Assembly: GCF_000633535.1 (NCBI RefSeq)
Contig: NZ_AYMR01000009.1
Span: 558,001 to 622,000, forward strand
Reading direction: 5' to 3'
DNA from: Leifsonia aquatica H1aii
Lineage (GTDB): Bacteria > Actinomycetota > Actinomycetes > Actinomycetales > Microbacteriaceae
Length of the DNA: 64,000 bases
The notes under the pieces are model-generated. The model had not been told where the DNA came from, did not search any database, and saw only the letters and a list, made by a program, of their open reading frames with translations. A program made the position numbers and the translations under genes. Position 1 is the first letter of the stretch. Every line of letters begins with the position of its first letter. Shown here in pieces: positions 1 to 11,179 of the stretch.

Positions 1-371
1 GTCTCGTCCACCACCGTGACGTGCCGGTTCTTCTGGCCGATCGGGCTGATCCCACCGACCACGTAGCCCGTCCGACGCTCGGCGACGGCCGGGTCGGCCA
101 TGGAAGCCCGCTTGGCGCCCACCGCGCCGGCCAGCGCCTTGAGGTCCAGCAGCCCGGTCACGGGCACGACGCCAACCACCACGCCGAGCTCGGTGTCGGC
201 GAGCAACGTCTTGAACACCCGCTCCGGCTCGACTCCGAGCGCCTCCGCGGCCTCCAGCCCGAACGAGGCGGCGGCCGGATCGTGCGTGTAGGGATGCAGC
301 GTGAAAGGCAGCCCGGCCCTCGTCAGCGCGGCCGTCGCCGGCGTGCCGGCGGCGGCCTTCTGCTTCGCCAT
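1..371 (-). CDS. ybaK: YbaK-type Cys-tRNA(Pro) deacylase, partial
   Basis: Only the first 123 codons are inside the window; the 3' end lies to the left of base 1. The protein begins MAKQKAAAGTPAT and carries FKTLL near residue 53 and GGISPIGQ near residue 107, both typical of the YbaK/ProX editing domain that removes mischarged Cys from tRNA-Pro. The ATG overlaps the glgX stop by one base (TGATG), so the two genes are probably co-transcribed. The assignment to YbaK rather than another member of the editing family rests on the close match to bacterial YbaK start and motifs. Confidence 0.88.
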   Translation of the reverse strand, partial: MAKQKAAAGTPATAALTRAGLPFTLHPYTHDPAAASFGLEAAEALGVEPERVFKTLLADTELGVVVGVVPVTGLLDLKALAGAVGAKRASMADPAVAERRTGYVVGGISPIGQKNRHVTVVDE

Positions 372-2446
372 CAGTCGGCCGGCCCGGTCACGCGCGGTCC
401 GTTCGCCCGGAACAACTGCATGGACGTCCCGCCGACCAGCCGCGTCGAGCCGGGCGCCAGCAGCGCCGGGTCCTCCGCGATCGGGACCTCGGTCGCGCTG
501 TCCCAGAGCAGCTGGTACGACTCGACCCCGGGGGCGGCCGGAAGCGAGACCTCCACGTCGTCCTCGACCCCGTGGACGATGAGGAGCACCCGGTTGAACT
601 CCTCCGTGTCCGGGGTGGAGGCGACCAGGTACTGCAGCGTGCGGTTCTCGGGCGAGTTCCAGTCCACGTCGTCCATCCCGGCGCCGGTGGCGTCGAACCA
701 GTCCATGTGACTCGCGTTGGGTGTCGTCTCCCCGTAGACGGCGTAGCGGCTCGGCCGCAGGGCGGGGTTCGTGCGCCGCAGTTCCAGGAGGCGCTTCGTC
801 GTCTCGTGGAACTCGCGCTGCTCGCGCGTGCGCAGCCAGCTCAGCCAGGTGAGCTCGCTGTCGTGGCAGTACGCGTTGTTGTTGCCGCGCTGGGTGCGGC
901 CGTACTCGTCACCGGCCGTGATCATCGGCACGCCGGCCGAGAGCAGCAGGGTCCCCATCAGGTTGCGCATCGCCTTGCTGCGGCTCAGCAGCACGCTCTC
1001 GTCCACCGTCGGCCCTTCGACACCGTGGTTGAACGACCGGTTGTTGTCCGTGCCGTCGCGGTTGTCCTCGCCGTTGCCGAGGTTGTGCTTGACGTCGTAG
1101 GCGGTGAGGTCGGCCATGGTGAAGCCGTCGTGCGCGGTGACGAAATTGACCGAGGCGAGCGGCCCGCGCTCGGGGGAGAAAGTGTTCGAGGAGCCCGCGA
1201 GCCGGGTGGCGAAACCGCCGATGCCCACCGGCGCCTGCCCGTTCCGCCGTGCCTCCGCGACGTCGGCGAGCCAGAAGTTGCGCACACGGTCGCGGTAGCG
1301 GTCGTTCCACTCCGACCAGCCGTCGGGGAAGTTGCCGGTCTGCCACCCGCCCAGGCCGACGTCCCACGGCTCGGCGATCATCTTCACGCCCTGCAGGCCC
1401 GGGTCGTCGAGCGCCGCGTGCAGCAGCGGGTGCTCGGGGGAGTAGGACGCGTCGGCGCCGCGGCCGAGCGTCGCCGCCAGGTCGAACCGGAAGCCGTCGA
1501 TCTGCATCTCGTTCGCCCAGTACCGCAGCGAGTCGAGCACGAGCCGCTGCGGCACGGGCCGGCCGAAGTCGACGGTGTTGCCGCACCCCGTGACATCGAT
1601 GTAGACGCCGTGGTCGTCCTGCCGGTAGTAGGTGGCATTGTCGATTCCGCGCAGACTGGTGCGCGGACCCCCGATACCCTCCTCAGCGGTGTGGTTGTAG
1701 ACCACGTCGAGGATGACCTCGATCCCGGCCAGATGGAGGAGCTTCACCATGCCCTTGAACTCGGCGATGACCGCCTCCGGGCCGGCCGCCTGAGCCGCCC
1801 GCGACGCGTACGGCGCGTGCGGAGCGAAGAAGTTGAGGGTGTTGTACCCCCAGTAGTTCGTCAGCCCCTGCTGGATCAGCCGCTGCTCCGAGACGAACGT
1901 GTGCACCGGGAGCAGTTCGACCGCGGTCACGCCGAGGTCGCGCAGGTAGCCGATCGACGACTCGTGGGCGAGACCGGCATAGGTGCCGCGCAGCTCCTCC
2001 GGAACGTCCGGGTTCACCTTGCTGAAGCCGCGCACGTGCGCCTCGTACACCACGGTCCGGTCGAGCGGGGTCGCGGGCTTGCGCGCCTCCCCCCAGTCGA
2101 AGCCGTCGGCGATCACGACGCCGCGCCAGTGATCGGAGCCGGCGCGCACCAGACCACGGGCGTACGGGTCGAGCAGCAGCGTCTCCGGGTTGAAGGTGTT
2201 CTGCGGCGACGCCGGACCGGAGACACGGATCGCGTAGCGGCTGCCGATCGTCAGGGAGCGGGAGCGCACCGAGAAGACGCCGTTCGCATCCCGGGTCATC
2301 GGCCGGGTCTTGACGAGCCAGTTGGGGTCGCGCTCGTCGAACAGGCACAGCTCCATCGCGTCGGCATTGGCGGAGAACACCCGCAGCTCGCCGCCGTTCG
2401 GCCCGACACGGACGCCCAGATTGCGCAGAGGATCGGCGGAGGTCAT
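371..2446 (-). CDS. glgX: Glycogen debranching enzyme GlgX (isoamylase type)
   Basis: A 691-residue GH13 enzyme that cuts alpha-1,6 branches of glycogen. An N-terminal CBM48-like region (about 10-110) precedes the catalytic barrel. GH13 motifs are visible: DVVYNH (247-252), GFRFD with the nucleophile at D322, AEP with the acid at E359, and AHDG around 439-442. An open frame continues far upstream antisense to the cysteine desulfurase gene, but the ATG at 2446 is preferred: it follows a TACTCT -10 box by seven bases (a leaderless start) and gives the family's usual N-terminus. The gene is divergent from the cysteine desulfurase. Confidence 0.95.
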   Translation of the reverse strand: MTSADPLRNLGVRVGPNGGELRVFSANADAMELCLFDERDPNWLVKTRPMTRDANGVFSVRSRSLTIGSRYAIRVSGPASPQNTFNPETLLLDPYARGLVRAGSDHWRGVVIADGFDWGEARKPATPLDRTVVYEAHVRGFSKVNPDVPEELRGTYAGLAHESSIGYLRDLGVTAVELLPVHTFVSEQRLIQQGLTNYWGYNTLNFFAPHAPYASRAAQAAGPEAVIAEFKGMVKLLHLAGIEVILDVVYNHTAEEGIGGPRTSLRGIDNATYYRQDDHGVYIDVTGCGNTVDFGRPVPQRLVLDSLRYWANEMQIDGFRFDLAATLGRGADASYSPEHPLLHAALDDPGLQGVKMIAEPWDVGLGGWQTGNFPDGWSEWNDRYRDRVRNFWLADVAEARRNGQAPVGIGGFATRLAGSSNTFSPERGPLASVNFVTAHDGFTMADLTAYDVKHNLGNGEDNRDGTDNNRSFNHGVEGPTVDESVLLSRSKAMRNLMGTLLLSAGVPMITAGDEYGRTQRGNNNAYCHDSELTWLSWLRTREQREFHETTKRLLELRRTNPALRPSRYAVYGETTPNASHMDWFDATGAGMDDVDWNSPENRTLQYLVASTPDTEEFNRVLLIVHGVEDDVEVSLPAAPGVESYQLLWDSATEVPIAEDPALLAPGSTRLVGGTSMQLFRANGPRVTGPAD

Positions 2447-2515
2447 GCGATCTAGAGTAGTGAGTGGCGCCCGTGCTCCCGCCCGGCGCCGCACCCGCAC
2501 ATCGAGGAGGTCCCG

Positions 2516-3694
2516 GTGCCGGTCTATCTCGACCACGCCGCGACGACCCCCATGCGCCCCGAGGCGATCGCCGCCTTTGCCGACGCGATGGGTGTCGTCG
2601 GCAACCCCTCCAGCATCCACAGTCAGGGCCAGGAGGCCAAGCGGATGCTGGAGGAGGCGCGCGAGTCCGTCGCGGCCACGCTGGGCTGCGACCCGATCGA
2701 GGTGGTCTTCACCTCGGGCGGCACGGAGGCGGTCAACCTGGCGGTCAAGGGACTGTACTGGGCGCGCAACGCGGGGGCCGCCCGTCCGCGTATCCTGCTC
2801 CCGGGCGGCGAGCATCACGCGACCACCGACGCGGTGGACTGGCTGGAGCGGGCGGAGGGCGCCCGGCCGCAGTGGCTCGACCTCGACGCCGAGGGACGGA
2901 TCGTCCCCGCGCCGATCGGCGAGCCCGCCGAGACGGCGCTGCTCACGTTCCTCGCCGTGAACAACGAGGTCGGCACGATCCAGCCGATCGGCGAGCTGGT
3001 CGGCGGTGCGCGCGAGGCCGGCGTCCCGGTGCACGTCGACGCGGTCTCCGCCTACGGGCACCTGCCGATCGATTTCGCCGCGCTCGGCGCCGACGCCCTC
3101 AGCGTGTCCGCCCACAAGATCGGCGGCCCGGTCGGCATCGGCGCACTCGTGCTGAGCCGGACCTCGACCGTGGTCCCGCTCATCCACGGCGGCGGCCAGC
3201 AGCGCCAGGTGCGCAGCGGTACGCAGGATGTCGCCGCCGCCGTCGGGTTCGCCGTCGCCGCGCGGGCGGCGGAGGCGGAGCGGGAGTCGGAGGGCCGGCG
3301 CCTCGCCGCGCTCCGCGACCGCTTGATCGCGGGAGTGCGCTCGGCGGCGCCGGAGGCCGTGCTGAGCGGTCCGACGCCCGAGAGCGGGGAGCGGGTCGCC
3401 TCCAACGCCCACTTCGTGTTCCCGGGAGCGCAGGGCGACTCGCTGCTCTTCCTGCTCGACCTGGCCGGGCTGTCGGTGTCGACCGGCTCGGCCTGCACCG
3501 CGGGGATCCCGGAGCCGTCGCAGGTGCTCCTCGCGATGGGCCGGAGCGAGCTCGACGCCCGCAGCGCGCTGCGGTTCACCCTCGGCCGCACCTCGACCGA
3601 GGACGACGTCGACGCGCTGCTCGCCGCCCTGCCCGGCGCATACGCCCAGGCTGCGCGTGCCGGCCACGCCGAGCGCGCCACGCGGCTCGCCTGA
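2516..3694 (+). CDS. Cysteine desulfurase (NifS/IscS-like)
   Basis: A 392-residue class V aminotransferase-fold enzyme that takes sulfur from cysteine. It starts with the typical YLDHAATTPM, has GGEHHAT at 97-103, the PLP lysine in SAHKIGG (K201), and the persulfide cysteine in TGSACTAG (C327). The start is GTG at 2516 with a GAGGAGG ribosome site six bases upstream. It lies just ahead of mnmA, which needs relayed persulfide sulfur for tRNA 2-thiouridine, so supplying MnmA is the most likely job. It could also feed Fe-S assembly; no scaffold genes are adjacent. Confidence 0.95.
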   Translation: MPVYLDHAATTPMRPEAIAAFADAMGVVGNPSSIHSQGQEAKRMLEEARESVAATLGCDPIEVVFTSGGTEAVNLAVKGLYWARNAGAARPRILLPGGEHHATTDAVDWLERAEGARPQWLDLDAEGRIVPAPIGEPAETALLTFLAVNNEVGTIQPIGELVGGAREAGVPVHVDAVSAYGHLPIDFAALGADALSVSAHKIGGPVGIGALVLSRTSTVVPLIHGGGQQRQVRSGTQDVAAAVGFAVAARAAEAERESEGRRLAALRDRLIAGVRSAAPEAVLSGPTPESGERVASNAHFVFPGAQGDSLLFLLDLAGLSVSTGSACTAGIPEPSQVLLAMGRSELDARSALRFTLGRTSTEDDVDALLAALPGAYAQAARAGHAERATRLA

Positions 3695-3891
3695 GCGCCC
3701 GCCGCGGCCGCCGTGCCCACCGCGCTCGCCGCGCCTGCCGTGCTCGCCGCGCAGATGACCGTGCGGGGTCGCATTCCGTCGCTGTGGGGCGGGCGGAGCG
3801 ACAGAGCGCGACCCCGGCGCGGCGAGCCGCGGGGCGGAGGGACGGCGGTGGACGGAGCGGGCGTCCAGCCGGGGCGGCGTAGAATCCCGGG

Positions 3892-4992
3892 GTGAAGGTT
3901 CTGGCAGCGATGAGCGGGGGAGTCGACTCCGCAGTGGCGGCGGCGCGCGCCGTCGAGGCCGGTCACGACGTGGTCGGCGTGCACCTGGCGTTGAGCCGGA
4001 TGCCCGGCACGCTGCGCACCGGCAGTCGCGGCTGCTGCACCATCGAGGACTCGATGGATGCGCAGCGGGCCGCCAATATCATCGGCATCCCCTACTACGT
4101 GTGGGACTTCTCGGAGCGCTTCAAGCTCGACGTCGTCGACGACTTCATCGCCGAGTACGCCGCCGGCCGGACGCCCAACCCGTGCATGCGCTGCAACGAG
4201 CGGATCAAGTTCGCCGCGCTGCTCGAGAAGGCGCTCGACCTCGGCTTCGACGCCGTGTGCACCGGGCACTACGCCGCGATCGTCACCGATGAGAACGGCG
4301 ACCGCGAGCTGCACCGGGCCAGCGCCTGGGCGAAGGACCAGTCGTACGTCCTCGGAGTGCTGACGGCCGACCAGCTCGCGCACGCGATGTTCCCTCTGGG
4401 AGCCACGCCGTCGAAGGCGGAGGTGCGGGCGGAGGCCGCCGCGCGCGGACTCAGCGTCGCCAACAAGCCCGACTCCCACGACATCTGCTTCATCCCGGAC
4501 GGCGACACCCGCGGCTGGCTCGCCGAACGCGTCGGCGCCGAGACGGGCGACATCCTGGACCGCGACGGCAACCGGATCGGCTCCCACGAGGGCGCCCTCG
4601 CCTTCACGGTCGGCCAGCGCAAGGGCCTCAACATCGGCTACCCGTCGGCCGACGGGCGCCCCCGGTTCGTGCTGGAGGTGCGGCCGAAGGACAACACCGT
4701 GGTCGTCGGCCCGAAGGAGGCGCTCGACATCGCGGAGATCGCGGGGTCGCGGTTCACCTGGGCAGGGCGGGCGCCCGAGGACCCGGAGACGCCGTTCGAC
4801 TGCGACGTGCAGATCCGCGCGCACGCCGATCCCGTGCCCGCCGTCGCTCGGGTGGCCGACGGGGAGCTCGTGGTGCGCCCACGGACGCCGCTCGACGGCG
4901 TGGCGCCCGGGCAGACCGCCGTCGTGTACGTCGGCACCCGGGTGCTCGGCCAGACCACGATCGACCGCACCGTCTCCGCCGTCCCCGTCTGA
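3892..4992 (+). CDS. mnmA: tRNA-specific 2-thiouridylase MnmA
   Basis: A 366-residue enzyme that thiolates U34 of Lys, Glu and Gln tRNAs. It has the PP-loop SGGVDSA (8-14), the nucleophile cysteine in NPCMRCNE (C98) and the second catalytic cysteine in HDICFIPDG (C199). The GTG start at 3892 is six bases after a TAGAAT -10 box at 3880-3885, so the mRNA is probably leaderless and independent of the desulfurase gene 197 bases upstream. The short spacer between the two genes is GC-rich and holds nothing else I can support. Confidence 0.97.
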   Translation: MKVLAAMSGGVDSAVAAARAVEAGHDVVGVHLALSRMPGTLRTGSRGCCTIEDSMDAQRAANIIGIPYYVWDFSERFKLDVVDDFIAEYAAGRTPNPCMRCNERIKFAALLEKALDLGFDAVCTGHYAAIVTDENGDRELHRASAWAKDQSYVLGVLTADQLAHAMFPLGATPSKAEVRAEAAARGLSVANKPDSHDICFIPDGDTRGWLAERVGAETGDILDRDGNRIGSHEGALAFTVGQRKGLNIGYPSADGRPRFVLEVRPKDNTVVVGPKEALDIAEIAGSRFTWAGRAPEDPETPFDCDVQIRAHADPVPAVARVADGELVVRPRTPLDGVAPGQTAVVYVGTRVLGQTTIDRTVSAVPV

Positions 4993-4999
4993 CGGGCGG

Positions 5000-5054
5000 A
5001 CATTCGTCACGAATGTCGACTCCTGCGCGCGGTATCGCGCGATTCGTGACGAAT
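5000..5054. repeat. Two copies of palindrome ATTCGTSACGAAT
   Basis: Between mnmA and ligA there are two 13-base palindromes, ATTCGTCACGAAT at 5002-5014 and ATTCGTGACGAAT at 5042-5054, 40 bases apart. The first extends to a 17-base perfect inverted repeat (5000-5016). They lie 45-110 bases upstream of the ligA -10 box. They look like a paired operator or a dispersed repeat; no terminator-like T run follows. Confidence 0.6.
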
Positions 5055-5101
5055 GCGCGCGCGGCGGAGGGGCTCGCGGCGCTGTCGGCGGCGCTGCCTA
5101 G

Positions 5102-7498
<2,397 letters not shown>

Positions 7499-7660
7499 AA
7501 CTGTCAGTCAAAGCGCGGACAGGATCTCAAGTCTCCCCCTGAATCGGGGGTAGAACGTCCTGCCGACGTCCATGTTTTCCCCGATAGCATCGAGGAGTGC
7601 GCTCGCCCAGGGTGCACTGCAAGGGCTTAGCTCGCTCGCTCTCGGAGGGACCCGGACGGA

Positions 7661-8950
7661 GTGCTGGTCGGCTTTGCAGCTGTCGTCACCGTGACCTCGG
7701 TAGTCTCCGGACTCACCGGGGCCTTCGTCGTGCCCGCCGACGCCGCCGCAGCGGCCCCGGTCGCGTCGACCGTGGCGGTCGCCGGCATCACCTCGGACGC
7801 TCCCGTCGCGGGGGCCTCCACGGTCGCGGCATCGTCCACGCTCGGACGCATCGCCGGGGTCAGCGCGTCCGCGCTGCCCGCCTACCTCAGCGGCCACCGG
7901 GCCGAGATCGACAAGCTGATCTCCGACCCGCCCGCCGCCAGCGACGTCAGCCGCGTCTGGTCGATCCTGGACGGCAAGCAGCAGGCGGTGCTGCTGAAGG
8001 AGGCCCCGCACCTCATCGGCAACCTCGAGGGAGTGCCGTACAGCGTGCGCGGCCGGGCGAACGCCCTCGACCTCAAACGCACCATTGCCGCAGCGAAGAG
8101 CGATCTGAAGACCGAGCGGGGCAAGACCGAGCGCCTCACCCTCCAGCGCCAGTTGACCACCCTCGGCAATGTGAAGGCCGCGCTCGCGAAGATGGACGGC
8201 GTGACCCGCACCCTGGTGTCGCTGGACACCTCGGATGACGCCAAGGCCGCCATCGTGGTCGGGGATCTCAGCACGGCGAAGTACGTCAGCGTCCTGGTCC
8301 CCGGCATGTACATGTCCGTCGGCGAGCAGATCGAGGCCTGGGCCGCGGTCGCGCAGGACCTGCACGACCAGCAGACCGCCTTCCTCGGTCGGATCCTCGG
8401 GCCGCGCAGCGGGACCAGCCCTCCCGGAGTCGCGGTCGTCGCGTGGATCGGCTACCAGACGCCGGTGCTCACCAACATCGGCGGCCTGGCGCTCGCGCAG
8501 CAGGGTGCGGACAGCCTGGAGCGCACGCTCGAGGGGATCAAGAGCCTCCGCGCGACGGACCCGCCCTACCTCAGCGTCTTCGCCCACTCGTACGGCTCGA
8601 CCGCAGCACTGCTCGCGCTCGAGCGGGGGACCGTGGAGGTGGATGCGCTCGCGCTGATGGGATCGCCCGGCAGCGACGCCCAATCGGTGAAGGACCTCTC
8701 GGTGCGCGGCGGCAACGTCTGGGTCGGCGAAGCCCCGATGGACCCGATCGTCGACAGCGCGTTCTTCGGCAGCGACCCCGGCTCGCCGTCGTACGGCGCC
8801 AAGAAGATGGGTGTGGGCGGTGCCGTCGATCCGTTGACGCACCGCACGCTGGCCGGGTCGACCGGGCACAACGAGTACTTCACCGCAGGCACGGAGTGCA
8901 TGCGCAACCTGGCGATGATCGGCATCGATCAGGGACGACTCGTCCTCTGA
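7661..8950 (+). CDS. Secreted alpha/beta hydrolase, DUF1023-like
   Basis: A 429-residue exported protein. The start has a hydrophobic stretch ending in an Ala-rich signal cleavage region (about residues 3-32). The C-terminal half has the nucleophile elbow AHSYGS (S near 309) and a hydrolase core typical of the actinobacterial DUF1023 family. The substrate is unknown. The GTG at 7661 has GGAGGG about 11 bases upstream. A better-spaced leaderless start (TAGCAT at 7585-7590, GTG at 7597) exists in another frame, so the true N-terminus is uncertain. Confidence 0.8.
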   Translation: MLVGFAAVVTVTSVVSGLTGAFVVPADAAAAAPVASTVAVAGITSDAPVAGASTVAASSTLGRIAGVSASALPAYLSGHRAEIDKLISDPPAASDVSRVWSILDGKQQAVLLKEAPHLIGNLEGVPYSVRGRANALDLKRTIAAAKSDLKTERGKTERLTLQRQLTTLGNVKAALAKMDGVTRTLVSLDTSDDAKAAIVVGDLSTAKYVSVLVPGMYMSVGEQIEAWAAVAQDLHDQQTAFLGRILGPRSGTSPPGVAVVAWIGYQTPVLTNIGGLALAQQGADSLERTLEGIKSLRATDPPYLSVFAHSYGSTAALLALERGTVEVDALALMGSPGSDAQSVKDLSVRGGNVWVGEAPMDPIVDSAFFGSDPGSPSYGAKKMGVGGAVDPLTHRTLAGSTGHNEYFTAGTECMRNLAMIGIDQGRLVL

Positions 8951-8973
8951 CCGTTCGGGTCTGATCCGTGTGC

Positions 8974-9041
8974 GAGCCGCACGCGTCCGTGAGCCGCACG
9001 CGTCCGTGAGCCGCACGCGTCCGTGAGCCGCGCGTGTCCGT
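8974..9041. repeat. Four tandem 17-base repeats
   Basis: The unit GAGCCGCACGCGTCCGT is repeated exactly three times (8974-9024), followed by a fourth copy with two changes (9025-9041) and the start of a fifth. The array fills the gap between the hydrolase stop and the -10 box of the phosphoesterase gene, so it covers that gene's -35 region. Confidence 0.9.
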
Positions 9042-9060
9042 GAGCCCCATAATGGACGGG

Positions 9061-10818
9061 ATGGGATCGGACGACGAGCAGCAGGGGCGACGCGGGTCGT
9101 CGCGCCGCGACTTCCTCAAAGGCGCGGGTCTCGTGGCCGCGGGTGCGGTCGCGGGCGGCGCCGGGGGAGCGGCCGCGGGTGCGGCCGCGGGTGCGGCGTT
9201 CGCCTCCCGGCCGGACGAGACACCGCGGGCGGAGCCCGGCGAGGAGTACCCGCCGCTGCCGCCGCAGGCGCGTCCCGGGTTCGACCACCTCGTGGTGCTG
9301 ATGTACGAGAACCGCTCGTTCGACAACCTCCTCGGCTGGCTGTACGACGAAAAGTCCCTTCCGGAGGGCAAACGCTTCGATGGGCTGGCCTTCGGCGCGT
9401 ACAGCAACCCCGATCCGAACGGCGGCCCCGACATCCCGGTGCACGCCTACGAGGGCACCACCGACTTCGTGATGCGCCAGCCGTCGCCCGACCCGGGGGA
9501 GGTGTACCCGCACGTCAACACCCAGTTGTTCGGGATCGTCGATCCGCCGTCGAACGCGGACGCCCTGGTGAAGGACATGCTCCCGCCCTACAACGCGCCC
9601 CGGCCCGGCCAGAAGCCCGGCATGGACGGCTTCGTGCGCGACTACATCGGCGTGCTGCGCAAGGACACCGGGCAGGAGCCCGGGATCGACGACTACCGCC
9701 GCATCATGGGTGCGTTCACCCCGGACATGCTGCCCGTGTTCTCGACGCTCGCGCGGCAGTTCGCCGTCTACGACGACTGGCACTGCGCGGTGCCGTCGCA
9801 GACCTTCTGCAACCGGTCGTTCTTCCATGCGTCGACCTCCCACGGCTACGTCGACAACGGCGGCGACGGAGGGCTGCGCAAGTGGTTCGATCCGGCCAAC
9901 GACGCGCCGACGATCTTCAACCGGCTCGAGGAGGCCGGTCGCACCTGGCGGGTCTACTACGACGACCGCCAGCTGATCTCGCTGACCGGCTTCATCCACG
10001 CACCCGCGCTGGAGCCCTTCTGGCGCAGCAACTTCCGGACGATGTCCCACTTCTACAAGGACGTCGAGGAGGGCACGCTCCCCGACTACGCGTTCGTCGA
10101 GCCGCGGCTGCTGTACGACCACAACGACATGCACCCGCCGGGCGGCCCCGCGACCGAGGAGGATGTCGCAGGCGACGTGATCGTCGGGGGCGCCATCTCG
10201 GACGTCCGCGCCGGGGACCTGCTGCTGCACGAGGTGTACTCCGCGATCCGGTCGTCCCGCAGCGCGTCGGGCTCCAATGCCCTCAACACCATGCTGCTGG
10301 TCACCTTCGACGAGCACGGCGGGACGTACGATCACGTGCCGCCCGGACCGGCGACCCCGCCGGACCAGAGTGGCCCGGGGGAGAACGCCTTCCTGTTCGA
10401 CCGGCTCGGGCTGCGGGTCCCCGCCATCGCGATCTCGGCCTACACCGCGCGCGGGTCGATCCTCCACGAGGAGATGCACCACGCGGCGGTGATCGCCACC
10501 CTGTGCGAGAAGTACGGGCTGCCGCACCTGACCGAGCGGGATCGCGGCGCGCGGACGCTGCGCGACGCGATCAACCTGACGACGCCGCGGCAGCCGGGGA
10601 CCTGGCCGGACACCCACCCGCAGTACCTGCCGGCGAACCCGGAGGCGGACGCCCCGGCGGCGGGAGAGCAGGACCGCCCGCTGAGCCCGCCCGGCATCGG
10701 GCTGGTGGGCCTGCTCACCGCGCGCTACGGTCTGCCGGGCGACGCCATCCCGGAGACGTACCAGCAGGCGTACGACGCCGTGCACCGGCTCGGCCTCGGG
10801 CTGTTCGGCGAGCAATAG
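9061..10818 (+). CDS. Tat-exported phosphoesterase (phospholipase C/acid phosphatase family)
   Basis: A 585-residue protein of the alkaline-phosphatase-like phosphoesterase family. Residues 13-22 hold the twin-arginine motif [10 protein letters not shown], followed by an Ala/Gly-rich hydrophobic stretch, so it should leave the cell folded via Tat. The core opens with [18 protein letters not shown], the metal and substrate motif of this family, and later has FDEHGG. The ATG at 9061 is chosen because CATAAT (9048-9053) is seven bases ahead; an in-frame ATG at 9052 and GTG at 9034 are alternatives. Phospholipase or acid phosphatase activity cannot be told apart from sequence. Confidence 0.88.
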   Translation: MGSDDEQQGRRGSSRRDFLKGAGLVAAGAVAGGAGGAAAGAAAGAAFASRPDETPRAEPGEEYPPLPPQARPGFDHLVVLMYENRSFDNLLGWLYDEKSLPEGKRFDGLAFGAYSNPDPNGGPDIPVHAYEGTTDFVMRQPSPDPGEVYPHVNTQLFGIVDPPSNADALVKDMLPPYNAPRPGQKPGMDGFVRDYIGVLRKDTGQEPGIDDYRRIMGAFTPDMLPVFSTLARQFAVYDDWHCAVPSQTFCNRSFFHASTSHGYVDNGGDGGLRKWFDPANDAPTIFNRLEEAGRTWRVYYDDRQLISLTGFIHAPALEPFWRSNFRTMSHFYKDVEEGTLPDYAFVEPRLLYDHNDMHPPGGPATEEDVAGDVIVGGAISDVRAGDLLLHEVYSAIRSSRSASGSNALNTMLLVTFDEHGGTYDHVPPGPATPPDQSGPGENAFLFDRLGLRVPAIAISAYTARGSILHEEMHHAAVIATLCEKYGLPHLTERDRGARTLRDAINLTTPRQPGTWPDTHPQYLPANPEADAPAAGEQDRPLSPPGIGLVGLLTARYGLPGDAIPETYQQAYDAVHRLGLGLFGEQ

Positions 10819-10821
10819 AAT
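10816..10821 (+). promoter_or_regulatory. -10 box of the gatCAB operon
   Basis: TAGAAT overlaps the stop codon of the phosphoesterase gene. A transcript starting about seven bases later would have a 5' leader of roughly 53 bases with a GGAGA ribosome site before gatC. Unlike many genes here, this operon therefore looks leadered. Confidence 0.55.
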
Positions 10822-10880
10822 CGACGTAGGCCGCCGGGCGCACCCGCGGCACCTCAACACACCAGCACCGACGGAGACGT

Positions 10881-11177
10881 ATGTCCGAAATCAGCGCAGA
10901 ACAGGTCGCGCACCTGGCGAGTCTCGCCAGGATCGACCTCAGCCCGGAAGAGATCGAGAGCCTCACCAGCGAGCTCGGCCAGATCGTGGAGTCGGTCGCC
11001 AAGGTGCAGCAGGTCGCCGGACCGGACGTGCCGGCGACCAGCCACCCGCTGCCGCTGACCAACGTGTTCCGCCGCGACGAGGTCGTCCCGTCCCTGACGG
11101 TCGACCAGGCGCTCTCCGGCGCCCCCGCACGCGACGGCGACCGTTTCAAGGTCGCCCCGATCCTGGACGAGGAGTGA
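10881..11177 (+). CDS. gatC: Asp/Glu-tRNA amidotransferase subunit C
   Basis: The 98-residue GatC subunit bridges GatA and GatB in the complex that converts Glu-tRNA(Gln) and Asp-tRNA(Asn) to Gln- and Asn-tRNA. It begins [18 protein letters not shown] and has the conserved [12 protein letters not shown] near residue 57. The ATG at 10881 has GGAGA upstream. Its stop abuts the gatA start, showing a coupled operon. Confidence 0.96.
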   Translation: MSEISAEQVAHLASLARIDLSPEEIESLTSELGQIVESVAKVQQVAGPDVPATSHPLPLTNVFRRDEVVPSLTVDQALSGAPARDGDRFKVAPILDEE

Positions 11178-11179
11178 CC

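Noticed and set aside
572-2455. A 627-codon plus-strand frame antisense to glgX
   Set aside because: It is Arg/Val/Pro-rich shadow sequence without a ribosome site or domain; glgX explains the codon pattern.
371-3667. A continuous minus-strand frame extending glgX upstream to 3667
   Set aside because: The part beyond 2446 is antisense to the cysteine desulfurase, has no family similarity, and GC-rich genes often leave antisense frames open.
3713-3895. A 60-codon frame between the desulfurase and mnmA genes
   Set aside because: Composition is low-complexity, there is no ribosome site, and it runs into the mnmA start in another frame.
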